DNA of 64,000 nucleotides from Melastoma dodecandrum (Eukaryota; Streptophyta; Magnoliopsida; Myrtales; Melastomataceae), in NCBI GenBank assembly GCA_029817715.1, contig JARUPY010000195.1, positions 46,732 to 110,731 of the forward strand, written 5' to 3'. The notes beneath the pieces are model-generated. The model was given only the letters and a program-made list of their open reading frames with translations. It had not been told where the DNA came from and searched no databases. Shown piece after piece: positions 22,760 through 36,744 of this stretch. Positions within the stretch are counted from its first letter, which is position 1; each line of letters begins with the position of its first letter. Position numbers and translations under genes: made by a program.

Positions 22760-24886
22760 TGTTAGTCTTGGTTTTGATGATGAGCTTGAGAAGATAATTG
22801 CTGAAACACTTCGCTTATTCTTAGTGATGAGCTTGAGAACTGTGTTGCTGGACCACAGCAAGTAACAGTTACAGATTGCTGCGTTACAGTAAAGCGTTAC
22901 TGTGATATTGCGCATAAATATTAAAAATATGGAAACATATTCTTTAATATCCATGATTTATTTCGGACTAATTCAGAATATTTATCTGAGTGTCCACGTT
23001 CATTTAATCTGGCTCATTGATCTCATTTATAATATTTAGGCATCTAAATATTACGAGATTAGCTTTCCAAGTTTAATTTTGGAAACAAAATATTTCTTGG
23101 ATATCCTGCAGCAATGTTATCCTGCAGCAATGTTACGCTGCAACCTAAGCAATGTGTCGTTACACTTAAGAAAGACCTTGCTGCATTACAGCAAAACTAT
23201 TCTGCGTTATTGCGCTGATGAAAGAATAATTATTATTCCAGATTTGCTTATTGCAGTCTAATTATATTTAATGATTAAATATCTGATTCTGATAATCATT
23301 TAATCTGATAAGATTATACGTGCAAGGAATATCATCAAAGATTTCCTTCCCTTCTTGGTCATTATGACCGTTGAGCATCCTGTTGCTGATCTACGATTAC
23401 AGTTTCCTATATTCTGATTTTAGGAAACAAATTATTCGTTTTTGGGAAATCGATTATTTGTTTCGTTCCTTTTTATACCAGACGACCCTCACATAATCCA
23501 ATAACGTTTTCGAACGATTTCTAAGTGGGCTGAGTGGCTGAGTGGTCTGAGTGGTCTAAGTGGTCGACGGAGAGCGGAAGGTGCTAAGTGTCTCCTGGTT
23601 CTTATTGCTCGCAAACTGCGTGCGAGGGTGTCAAGGGGCTGAGTTCAGATTCCTTGATCGTCGTGAGAGGGACTAGGTGTCCTCGGTGCGTTCAACGAGC
23701 AGCCGGCGAATCGTCTGAGGGAAGCTAAGTGAATACCTGTGCTGATTGCAGTAACCGGTTGCTGACCCATCGGCAAGAAGCCGTTCTTGTCGTGTCTTTT
23801 CGCAGGGAAGTCTCGAGCCTACGGAGTTTGAGCAGTTAGACACGCACTTGCGGGTGCGCGCCAGAAGTCTCGTGCCTGCAGGGTAGAGCAGGAGTTGGGA
23901 ACGCCGCCGGAGTGGAAAGAGTTCCTCCCGAGCACAGGGGTGCTGTGCAGAAGTCTTGAACGCCTGATACAGAGGGTTAGTAAAGCAGGTTGCGTGGAAG
24001 CCAACGGATCGGAAAATTCCACCCTAGGCACTGGGTGTGCAGTGCAGTGAGTCACGGCTGTGGTAACCGTGCACGTCCGAACTGAGTGTAGGACGGATAC
24101 CTTCTAAGTGGTCTTTGTGGTTCTCTTTGTGATCTTTGTGGTTCTCTTTGTGATCTTTGTGGTTATTCTCTTCGTGATCTTTGTGGTGATCTATTTGATC
24201 AACTTTGTGGTTGTCTCTCTTGCGCTTATAGACAGGATCATCCTGAGAAGGGACGAAATCTTTGTGGAAATCCTCTTCTGAGCAAACAAGTGCCGAAGCA
24301 TTCCTTCGCTGTGAAGCAGAAACGGGCTGCTCTCTGAGAAGCCATTCTTCACTGTAAGGAATTATCTGTGAGGATTTATATACTAACACAACGTTGTCTC
24401 TCTGCTTTGATAGTCAGGTTTATATTAAGCGACAACGAGCTGTGTGCGTATCCTTTGAGCAATCAACTGCTGAGCGTGAGCATCATTCTGTTGGACACGA
24501 GCAGACGTCCACTGTGTGAGGAGCTGACCGTTGCCAGGAGTGATCATCTGTTGTACGGGATTCTAAATCTCACTTTGTGAGAAAAACTTACGCCTAGTGC
24601 AAGGGCCCTTTGCACCCATTATTTTCAAATAGTGGAATCACCTCTACGGTGGAAAGTGGACGTAGGTCGATTAAGGCCAAACCACTATAAACTACTGTGT
24701 CCCTTACGATCGCGTAAACACTAGTACGAGAATCCAACGATTAAGTCGTAACGGTTACAGCAAAGCAGTTCTCATTCTGAGAAACGCTCTGCTGTGATAC
24801 AGTACGCTTCCGCTGACACTTAGAAAGGGCGAAAAAGTTATAAACACTAATTCACCCCCCTCTTAGTGTTCCTGAACGATCCAACA
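22760..24886 (+). repeat. 3' LTR of SIRE-type element
   Basis: Same length as the 5' LTR (2127 bp). By eye it differs at about two dozen sites with no length change, including small clusters near 23526 and 23840. Confidence 0.95.
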
Positions 24887-24891
24887 TTTGG

Positions 24892-26211
24892 ACTTTTACT
24901 ACATCGTTGTTTATCATTGGTGTGAGCTGAACGACATTCGGTGTAGGCTCAGTGTTGACGTAAGCCTGTGATGAAATAACCCGTCACACCCTATATTAAT
25001 CACAGTATTGACAGTGGTGCTTCATCGGTCGTCGTCAAGTCAGGGAGAGGAAGACGGAATCTAAAGACTTAATAATTTGATTTTATAGAGGTACGTTGAT
25101 CACATGTATGTTTTCGTATTTTTTTATGCCCCACTACGGTGATCCTTCGTTGGATTGATTTTTCTTATATGTTTTAGAAGTGATATCCGCAACACAACGA
25201 TATCGAATCCCCATTTGAAGAAATTCATCCGTGTAAGTAATTTTTTTTTTACTTGATTGGAATTGAATTATTGGGTGCGTGGAGCCATATTTAAGTTCGC
25301 TTTTTTCATTAATTTTTTTTACTCCTTTTGCCCCCATTGTGATTTTGTTATATGTAATGTTGCCTTTTTTCTCTTACACGCTATTGAATTCCTCTTTTTT
25401 TTTCTAAGTCAAAGACTAACGAAGAGTTCTTTTTTTTTTTGGGGGTTGCGCGTAGTAAGTGAACTGATGACAATAATTTAATTACCTAACACTTCCCCCA
25501 TGATTATCGGGCAGTCTTTAGATTTTCAAAAGATAGTTCAGATTAAGGATGTTCCTCACAAAGAGTAGAAGAATGTTGTATGCCTACTATGTTCAATTTC
25601 ACTTGCGGATTGTTGATCGCCAACAGGGAAATATGCATTTACAATAGTGATTTTGTATTTATTACGTTATTTTTTCTTAGGTAAACATTGAAATTATTCT
25701 TACAAAACAATAACGAGGGAAACAAAACCCCCCTACCCCTAAAAAGTCATCAACTAACCTGATCAATGAAAGCCTCCAAACCTACAAATTAATAAGGCTG
25801 CCGTGGCGATTTCTAAATTTTCCTGGTTTGGGACCAACACCCCCCCACCATTTCCTTACCTTCTTTTTTTTTTTGTCCATTGGCGTTACCATCGACCGTG
25901 AAATTATTATGTATAAGTCAATTACTTGTGTGAAATGTTTAGAGAAATCGCAATGACATAAAACCTTAGAGAAGAAATTTACGGTTGAACGACTTAATAT
26001 TTCTATGGGACCACGCTTCCAGTGGAATTACTACCATAAAACTTTCACCAATCACCAAAGTCTTTTTTTTTATTAATTAAATCCTATTTCAAAGTCGACC
26101 GACACCAACATCATTTATCATCATCATCATCATTTTTTAAAGAAAAAAAAACACTTGGTTATATTTGTTATGCATAACCCCTAACTCGAGTCCTCTTCCT
26201 TTCACCTCTCC
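24892..26211. other. AT-rich intergenic DNA, no gene recognised
   Basis: Between the SIRE element and the small gene. It contains many poly-T tracts and an ATC microsatellite at about 26112-26132. This is the likely promoter region of the next gene. No protein or RNA gene was seen. Confidence 0.5.
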
Positions 26212-26230
26212 TTCTCTCTCTCTCTCTCTC
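26212..26230. repeat. CT microsatellite in the presumed 5' UTR
   Basis: An uninterrupted CT run 30 bp before the ATG at 26260. CT-rich leaders are common just upstream of plant start codons. Confidence 0.85.
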
Positions 26231-26259
26231 ATTCTGCTAACCAAAACGAAACAAAAGCT

Positions 26260-26700
26260 ATGGACCCTTCTTACTACAGGAGAGTAGACGCCACCGCTGG
26301 CTGCCCTAAACCTGACAAAGGCATCAAGATCGCGCCCACCGGGAAGAAGAAGAGGAGGACAAAGTCAAGGCTCGGTTTCTCCGTTCAACGGCTTCACATC
26401 AGGGTCGCCAGATTTTTCCGGGTATTGAAGCGGTGGAGGAGGCGCTTATGCCCGTACGGTCGCTGCGTCCTCCCGTGGAAGCAGCCCAAGCCAAGGTCAG
26501 AGGATTTCGGATGGAGATCCAGGTCGTCGTCTTCTTCTACAACCTCCTCCTCCTCCACGTCGAAACTCGTTTATTCGGGGTCCGGCAACTATAAGTTCTA
26601 CTCGGAGGCGATCGCGGATTGCTTGGAGTTCATTAAGAGGAATTCCATCTCTCTTGATGAGAAAAAGGACTTGATTAGTAGTCTCTCCGACGTTTGTTAG
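26260..26700 (+). CDS. Small basic plant protein, possibly Josephin-like family
   Basis: A single-exon ORF of 146 codons with a CT-rich leader. Residues about 25-75 are very rich in Lys/Arg (GKKKRRTKSR, RVLKRWRRRLCPYGRC). About 83-100 is a Ser/Thr run. The C-terminus has a short, conserved-looking helix, FYSEAIADCLEFIKRNSIS. A basic N-terminus plus a final EAIADCLEFI-type motif reminds me of small plant proteins annotated as Josephin-like, but the cysteine-protease Josephin domain itself is not present. The function is unknown; the basic stretch could give nuclear location. Open frame, codon use and leader argue for a real gene. No intron is evident. Confidence 0.7.
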   Translation: MDPSYYRRVDATAGCPKPDKGIKIAPTGKKKRRTKSRLGFSVQRLHIRVARFFRVLKRWRRRLCPYGRCVLPWKQPKPRSEDFGWRSRSSSSSTTSSSSTSKLVYSGSGNYKFYSEAIADCLEFIKRNSISLDEKKDLISSLSDVC

Positions 26701-28719
26701 ATGTCTTTCTGGATTCAATTTTCATTTTTATTATATTTCGTCGACTATTTTTCTTGAGTAGAATTCAGCGAATTAGTAAACATTTAATCTTTTTCCCTAG
26801 ATCAAAAAATGTAAATTAATTGCCACGTTCCGGGAGGACCTGAAACTTTTATACGTGGGTAGATGTTGGAAGAAACTTCTTCTATCTGTTGACTTTGTTC
26901 ATCATATTTCATTTTTTTTTCTATCTAATCAATTCAAGCAAAACACCTTCTTATTCAAATTAGTCAACCAATTTGTGTCAATCGATCGGTCAAATCATTC
27001 GTTGCATGAATTTGTATGCACTGTGAATTAATCCGTATTTTTTAAAAAATTTTGGAAACTTTGTGATTGAAATCAAAGCCACAGTTTAATTTTAGACGAG
27101 CAGATAGTTTTTCTTTCGTTAATTGTAATACTTAGGTGTTTAAAAACTATATAAACATACATATAATTTAAGATTTTGAGAAAAAATTATTAGCTTCTTA
27201 AATAAGTAAAAAAGAAAAATATGAAGGTTGCAACCATCCATAAAAATACAAAATAAAGCTTGCACTTTTAAAACCTGAAAACATATAAAGTTGGCTTTTA
27301 AAAATTTCCAAAATCTATTTTCAACGTTTTATCTCATTTGACAAAAAAAAATATCATTTGTTTTTCTAGTTCTTAATTTATTTTATAAATCCTGTCACTT
27401 TAATTACCGAAATTGAGAAGAGCATATATTCCAAATTTTATGAAAATCCCGTTTCATTGTTGTTGGTATATTTATTTATATACGATTGCACTTTTAAAAT
27501 AAATAAGAAGCATTGGAATAAGAATATGGGTTCATTTTTTGTAAAATTATTAAGAAAATTAATATTATTTTTCATCTAAAAGACGTAAGAAACATTTTAA
27601 AGAAGTTTCAAAAGCATGTAAAAATATATATTTTTATGTCCGACTCATTTATCAATCACGTGACTTATAATTACTTTTCTACTTTTATTTTCTTTAATTT
27701 CATTTTATATTTTTAGTGTACTCAGGCACTACATTAACTTAACCAAAATGTAAAAATAATGTGGGCTTTATGGGCTAATGCCATTTGAATGTTTGCAACT
27801 ATTTGCCAAATAATTTTGATAAAATAACAAATGAATAAATAAATAAGAAATAACGGGGTTATTTATTAGCTTTTCCTTTTAGAAATAAATTAATTTATTG
27901 TATGAATGCATCTATTTTAAAATAGGCTCATGTACGCTATTCGTTTGGCCTGTGTATCAAAGACACTTCCTTTTCTTTCCCTTTTTCTGCTTGCACTGCT
28001 CTCCTTTCCAAAAGCAAAAGACAGTCGTTTCAAAATATTAAGGTGATAGGCTTAAAAAATCATAGCTCGATAACATTATGCGGCTGCATTTATAAGGGAT
28101 GATGATGGATTGACTGAACCATGTTGGAGGGTGGGGTGGCATAATAACTCCTTGATGCATTGCTCCAAAAACCAAATGAAGGCTTGCTTTACTTGTTTAG
28201 GGAAATATTCTTGGGCATCATTCATTCAACTTTACCTCCATCTAAATGTCATACTGAATGCACCAAAAGCAAAGGATGAGATTCTTTTACTAGCTTTTGT
28301 AGTCAAAGTAACTTGAAGAATAATATCATGTCTCAATTCATAAGAAACGTTTAAATCCAATCTCAACGACAATTTGGTGAAGAGGAGTTATGCACAAGTC
28401 AGTTCCAAAGTAGTCAGGGATAAGATTTTATAATTTCAATCATCCAAGTCATTTTTTTTTTTTTTTGGCTTTTGTCTTTAACATTGGAACAATTTCAAAA
28501 TGGAATTACAAAATTCTATTGATTTTTCGTACCAGAAATTATTCTTTAATCTTTTTACAAATTATAGAAAATTTGTTAAAGTATTAGTTCATTTTCCATG
28601 TTTCTTTTGATGTGAAAAGCACAAAATATAACTATCTTCTTCATAGCCAATTTAAGGTTCCACGCCTTTCCCTAATCCTCCTCGGCCTGACGCGGCTAAA
28701 CTTCAGTCGGCAAAAGTTT
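26701..28719. other. AT-rich intergenic DNA, no gene recognised
   Basis: The 3' flank of the small gene, with very AT-rich DNA throughout and a poly-T run at about 28452-28466. The short open frame at 28110-28316 has no recognisable domain. Confidence 0.5.
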
Positions 28720-29228
28720 CAGCGAATACGAAATAGTTCGACATTGTTTCGTAATTCGTACTTTTGTACGAGCCGGCTTCGTACGTGCATTTCGTAGTAA
28801 AGTACGAATACATTCGTACATTACGAATCGGTTCGTACTTTAGTACGAAATAATAAAAGTCGTCCTGTACTTTTGTACGGATTATATCGTAAAGTATGAA
28901 ATGCATTCGTATTGTATAAGACCCATCGGACTTTACGAAACATATTTCGTTTCATACGAGGCTAAACTTTCGTAAACAGGAGATTTCGCAAATACCAAAC
29001 AATACGTTACTGTTTATCCTATAGTACGAAGCAGTGTCGTGTACTTTATAATTTTATATGGACTCTTTTGTAAAATACGAAAGCGCACTATGGTACGAAA
29101 AGCTTGTAAAAAAGTATGAAGAGTGTTCGTATTTCAAAAGGTTCGTACAAAAGTACAAAAGTCACGACACTATTTTGTACTATAATATGAAACACTTCGT
29201 AAAGTACGAAATAATATACGAAATGATA
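28720..29228. repeat. Dense TACGAA/TTCGTA word array, upstream of NTR
   Basis: Within about 510 bp I count 21 occurrences of TACGAA or its reverse complement TTCGTA; about 0.25 would be expected by chance. Many are the 8-mers GTACGAAA or TTTCGTAC. Both orientations are mixed and spacing is irregular, so it is not a tandem satellite. It ends about 260 bp before the first ATG of the thioredoxin reductase locus. A weaker related block lies at 44640-45100. Confidence 0.85.
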
Positions 29229-29444
29229 ACGAACTGATTTGTACTCACGGAATATTCCGATCAGAAAGTTCAGACGTTTTCTCTTCGGCCACGTAAATAT
29301 TTTGGGCTAACGAGTCGTCCTCCCATATCAAAACAGCGATTGCTTCATCGTCAGCAGGCGAAATACCATCCCACGTTCCCATCTCCAGCCGAGAATCAAG
29401 ATCCGATTTTGAAAGCCCATTCCCCAATTCCCACCATGAAATAA

Positions 29445-32326
<2,882 letters not shown>

Positions 32327-33184
32327 CTGCCAGCAGGGAGCCCCAAACTCTGAGAACACTCTGGGTCCCAGAGATACGTAGCATTCGTTTAGATTGATGC
32401 AGGTATAACGCGAACCTATACATTGTTAAGTCTGTGATAAGATCAACCGAGAGGCCCCTTGGGGGCCATTGGGTATGGTCATTCGTCCATTCATGGTCAT
32501 CCTGGTTGGGACTGGAATTTGTGGTGAGATACATTCCATTGTGGTCAATCATGTTGTTAAATGTACTTGCATCATGTTGATACATTGCCCTAGTTACATT
32601 TGGGGAATCTTTACACGAGAGTTATCTATTTTTAAAGGTCAAAATGTTAGTCGAGTGATTTCTTGTTACGATACACTTTCATCATTCATTTTATGGGAGT
32701 TTGGAATATAGATGTGGAATTTCAACTATGGTTAAGTGACGGATATTATCATCTCTTGAAGTATCTTGTGTTTCACGGAATGAATATTTCGTCGTAATAC
32801 CGTTCAACCGAGGTTAATGTCATGCCCTTGTCACTGGTATCCCTCGGGAACTATTAAATGCTTTTTAACAAATGCAATAAACGCACCCACCATTCATTAA
32901 CATCTAAATTTTTATTATGCACAGTGAAATAGTTATTTGGTTAAGCCAAACATTGTGTTTATTTGTGAGTTAGAGGATCATTTTGATGACATGCTAATTA
33001 CGAACTAATGAACATTGTTAAATATAACACGAATTGAATAAAATTAATCAAAAAAAATCTTGTTAAATTTTGATAATTGTGAACTCTGATAAAATGTTTT
33101 ACTCTTAGGATGTTTTATTGAATCATCCAAAGAGGTTGGTTTGCGGAACTGGAAAGAGGATTGGAATGAAATGTTAAAACTATT
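32327..33184. other. NTR 3' flank, no gene recognised
   Basis: AT-rich DNA between the thioredoxin reductase stop and the DELLA-containing segment. No recognisable feature. Confidence 0.45.
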
Positions 33185-33189
33185 ATGAG

Positions 33190-34520
33190 TGTGCGGGTTT
33201 CGGGTGGGTAGGTTCCGGAACGTGGAACCTGAAACTTACCCTATACTGACCGATTTCTTATTTTTAGAACCTAGAACCTACCATGTGGCTTAAAAAACCA
33301 CCCAAGAACGATCCCGTCGGTTCTGGTACCGATTTTGGTTCCGGTTCCGGTACATGTCCTGCAAAGTAGGGTCATTAACAGGGCCCCGAGATTGGATCCC
33401 ATATATCTGCCTGGCGAGGGCCTCCGTAAAGTAGGTTGCTACCTTCCCCATGGCCCCGGCCTGAGAGGCGGCTAACACTCCGATCTATTTAACTAGAGGC
33501 TCGGCCAGGACGAGATTGTTTTGTTGGACGGACTGTGCACAAGCCATGAGCATGTGCACGAGCCGCATGCCTTTTTCCTACGAATCAACGAGGATGACCG
33601 AGCGAGTGGTCTCAGGCATCTGACTCTTCTCAGGCGACGACTTGAGCCTTTTGTTTGAGGGTTCCTCAGGCTGCGCAAAACAGTTGGGAACCGGAGCCGG
33701 GACTCCAGCCGGAGCAGACACAGAGGCACCCAAATTCCCTGACACGCTCCCCTTGTCGGGAGCGATTGCACCAAGATAGAACTGGTCGGACGAGGAGGAA
33801 TCATCGAAGAGGACGGAACCGAAGTTCATGGGACCAGAGGAGGACAGAAGGAAGGGATCGGCGAAAGAGGGGGCAGGAAGAACAGGGTAGGGGCCGTCGA
33901 AATCGAGGGAACCCCCGATCTCGGAGAGCATGGACTGGAGCCAGGTGGAGAAATCCGAAGGGTTGTAGTGAACGGCATCGTAGGAAAGATGGGTGAGGAC
34001 GTCTGCCTGGGAGGCGGAGACCATGGCTTCCTCGAGCTGCTGAAGGTTAAGGGCGATGCCATCCAAGTCGGAGGACTGACCCTATAGCCCAAAGCAGCAA
34101 GGTGCTCGACGTCGTGGGCGACGTCGGCTTCATCCCACATCTTGGATTGGCAGGGAGTGAACGCATGTTGGCCTCTCTTCATCCTGAACCGATGTCTTGG
34201 GTTGTTGTTTCGGGAAGGTTTGAACATCAAGAAGAAGAAGTGGGAGGGCGAAGGGAGAACCGGAACCGGATTGGGTAAAGTAAAATTTAGTAATGGGTTG
34301 GGTAAAATTTAGGAACTTGAAACTTTGAGTAAAATTTAGATTAGGTTCTAGGTTCTTCGGGTTGGTTCCGATTAGAGAATCTGGAAACGCACTTGGTATC
34401 GCCGATATTTAAAAATTTAGAATCTAGAATTTACCTGATCTATTTGAGAATCTATACTGACACCGATCCTGTGTTACTAGTTCCGACCGCTGATTTTACC
34501 CGAAATCTATGCTTACCCCG
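33190..34520. mobile_element. Putative gene-capturing inverted-repeat element
   Basis: The DELLA fragment is bordered on both sides by ACCGGAACCGGA-type DNA reading outward (33330-33352 on the minus strand, 34255-34275 on the plus strand). Further out, both flanks contain TAGGTTCTAGGTTCT in outward orientation (about 33270 and 34343), then CGGTCAG/ATACTGAC-like and ACCCGAAA words. This gives inverted flanks of about 150-260 bp, imperfect. I read it as a non-autonomous DNA transposon that picked up a gene fragment. No transposase and no clear target duplication were found, so the element call and its ends are inference. Confidence 0.4.
33345..34182 (-). pseudogene. DELLA (GRAS family) N-terminal fragment, broken
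   Basis: Minus strand. It starts MKRGQ near 34182, then KMWDEADVAHDVEHLAALGY, a decayed form of the DELLA motif block. A frameshift lies near 34070-34090. Next come LDGIALNLQQLEEAM and VHYNPSDFSTWLQSML, the VHYNP motif. After a variable Ser-rich linker, the start of the GRAS domain follows: TRSVILVDS, MRLVHMLMACAQSVQQNN, then [20 protein letters not shown]. In-frame TAG codons occur at 33578-33580 and 33485-33487. It stops near 33345, so most of the GRAS domain is missing. DELLA proteins repress gibberellin responses through this N-terminus. The motifs identify the family with high confidence; which member it came from is unknown. Confidence 0.88.
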
Positions 34521-35158
34521 AGTAACCACGTGAAATGAAAATTATAGAATGCATCTCCAGGCCTTCCTTCATTTAGTTGAATTTAAATCTCGATTATGAT
34601 TCCATTCTATTTCAATTTCATCCTAAATCAAACGAATCATAAATGTAACGATGACAAGGGCTGATATGTCGGTGACAGACTTATTTATTGAGGATGGGAA
34701 AAAATTGTTGTTAACCAAATGTGACGAAAGGATATAATTGTGGTCCGCTAAATGCCATATTTATCTCGGACAGCAAATAAATTGTTAACAGAGACAAAGT
34801 TGCCGCAATGGACAGGCTGGCCACCGGAGGAAGAAACAAACTATGATGACGTCACGCTAAAAGGACCACAATAACTTAGTTTATTATTAATTTCATTTAG
34901 AGCCTTCCTTATTCATTTAAAATTTTTTACACTAAAAAAAATTTATTTTAAAATCCTAGTATTCATTTAAAAAAAATTTAAGAAATATAGAAATCTATCG
35001 GAATCATACTAAGAATAGATGAGTATTTTCTTAGTAAGGGGAACGGACAACGCAAACCTTTGTCCCAACCAGAGACGTCATGGATCCTCGTCTTCGATAA
35101 AGAGAACCAATCTGTCCTTCCCTTGAGCTAGCAGGGTCAGTAGGAAATAAGGAATCCG
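34521..35158. other. Upstream region of SABATH gene
   Basis: AT-rich DNA between the DELLA segment and the methyltransferase start codon. It should include the promoter, but no convincing TATA or known motif could be picked out. Confidence 0.4.
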
Positions 35159-36620
35159 ATGGATACGTCCAAAGTGCTTCACATGAACGGCGGACTCGGC
35201 AACAACAGCTATGCTCGCAATTCATCGATTCAGGTATCGTAGTTGTGATCAGCAGCATCTCCACTATCTCCACCATTGATCGACGAAGTGCCGGATTCTA
35301 TACATACAACAAATATTTGATGATTCCTTTGCTTCAATTGGATCGTTGTTCCCTTTTTCTCCTCAGAAAAATGTCATCTCTATGACAAAGCTGATGATTG
35401 AAGAGGCCGTGATGACTTTATGTTCCCAAACCACCCACGCGACCTTAGTGATTGCGGACTTAGGTTGCTCCTCTGGCCCAAACACATTGTACACCGTCAC
35501 CGAGATTGTTAGAGCTGTGGAGAACCTCTGCAAGGTGACTGGGCATCGACCCCCGGAATACCAGGTTTTCCTCAACGAGCTCCCGGGCAACGATTTCAAC
35601 ACCTTGTTTAGGATGCTGCCTGATTTCCAAGAAAAGTATCCGACGTCAGAGGAATGGCCCAGGTGCTTCTTCTCGGGTGTACCTGGGTCATTCTACGGAA
35701 GACTCTTCCCTTGCAACAGCTTGCATTTCGTGCATTCAGCTTGTAGTCTTCATTGGTTGTCCAAGGTGATGACCTACTTATATCAAAACCCGCCATGTAA
35801 ATTGCATTAGTTCAACATGCCCATTTGTCCTTGCTCAGGTGCCGAAACACATCGAAAACAACGAAAGGAACATCTGCACAGCGAGGACGAGCCCCCCTAA
35901 TGTACTTGAGGCTTACCACGAGCAATTTCACGAGGATTTCACGATGTTCTTGGATTGCCGAGCAGCAGAGATAGTGAGCGGTGGCTCCATGGTTCTGACA
36001 ATTGCTGGCCGACAAAGCGACGATCAGTATAGCAATGGGTGCTGCTATGTCTGGGAACTTTTGGCGATGGCCCTCCAAGAGATGGTCTCCGAGGTATAAT
36101 TTTCGGCGGATCTCTGTTTTCTGGGATTTTCTCATGCCTAAGTTCTGATTCCTGGAAGCCATTTTCGGTTTCAGATTAAGCTGGTTTGACGCGGCATTAT
36201 TTGTTTTTAGATAGGAGAAGTGTCACGGTACTAAGGAAAACGTAACGATGATTGTTGTAGGGTTTGATTGAGGAAAAGAAGCTCTTCGACTTTAACGTCC
36301 CAGGATATACCCCGACCCTGGAGGAAGTGAAATCCAAGATCGAAAATGAAGGATCGTTTTCCATAAGTAACTTAGTGGTTCTCGAAGTGAATTGGGGTGC
36401 CTACGACAGTAAAATAAATAGTGGTGTATCATCAGAAGGGGAAGGCGGAATCAATGTGGTTAAATGCGTGAGGGCTGCGGTCGAACAGATACTTCTTCAC
36501 CACTTTGGGGATGGAATCATCGAAGGTTGCTTCGACAGATATAAAAAATTGTTCGTGGAAAGAGTGTCCAAAGAAGAGAAAGTGTTCACAGATGTATGCG
36601 TTTCATTGATAAGGAAGTAG
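35159..36620 (+). CDS. SABATH-family carboxyl methyltransferase, four exons
   Basis: Exons are 35159-35233, 35367-35765, 35839-36093 and 36261-36620. All introns (133, 73, 167 bp) are GT-AG and the spliced frame is open for 362 residues, the usual family length. SABATH enzymes transfer a methyl group from S-adenosylmethionine to carboxyl groups (or ring nitrogens) of small molecules such as salicylate, benzoate, jasmonate or indole acetate, in the cytosol. Seen: NNSYARNSSIQ at residues 15-25 with the SAM/substrate Gln25, DLGCSSGPNT at 56-65, FLNELPGNDFN near 93-103, PGSFYGRLFP at 131-140, and HSACSLHWLSK at 148-158 with the substrate-pocket Trp155. The substrate cannot be told from this. Exon 1 is short and would be missed by ORF-based calling. 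No lesion was found. Confidence 0.93.
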
Positions 36621-36744
36621 ACATTTTAACCAGCAATGGTGTATTCGCCAAGTGAGTTGAGAAATAGTCGAAGTAGACGGAAGTTCCCCAAACTTTGATG
36701 GAAGCTTGAACAATCACAAATTACTCTTTATATTCTATTGCTTT

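Larger units (their letters stand above)
13537..24886 (+). mobile_element. Complete SIRE-type Ty1/copia retrotransposon
   Basis: An 11,350-bp element. Two LTRs of 2127 bp each (13537-15663 and 22760-24886) begin TGTTAG and end CCAACA. A perfect 5-bp target duplication TTTGG (13532-13536 and 24887-24891) flanks it. The iMet PBS sits 2 bp after the 5' LTR. The order gag, protease, integrase, RT, RNase H is copia order, and an extra ORF follows pol, as in the SIRE/Maximus lineage. I count about two dozen LTR differences by eye (roughly 1.1%), which points to an insertion within about the last half-million years under the usual plant rate. Lesions: one stop in gag, one +1 frameshift in pol, one stop in the extra ORF. 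Confidence 0.96.

Noticed and set aside
33655..33996. Arg/Asn-rich plus-strand ORF of 113 codons
   Set aside because: It is opposite the DELLA fragment, whose motifs are clear on the minus strand. Composition explains it.
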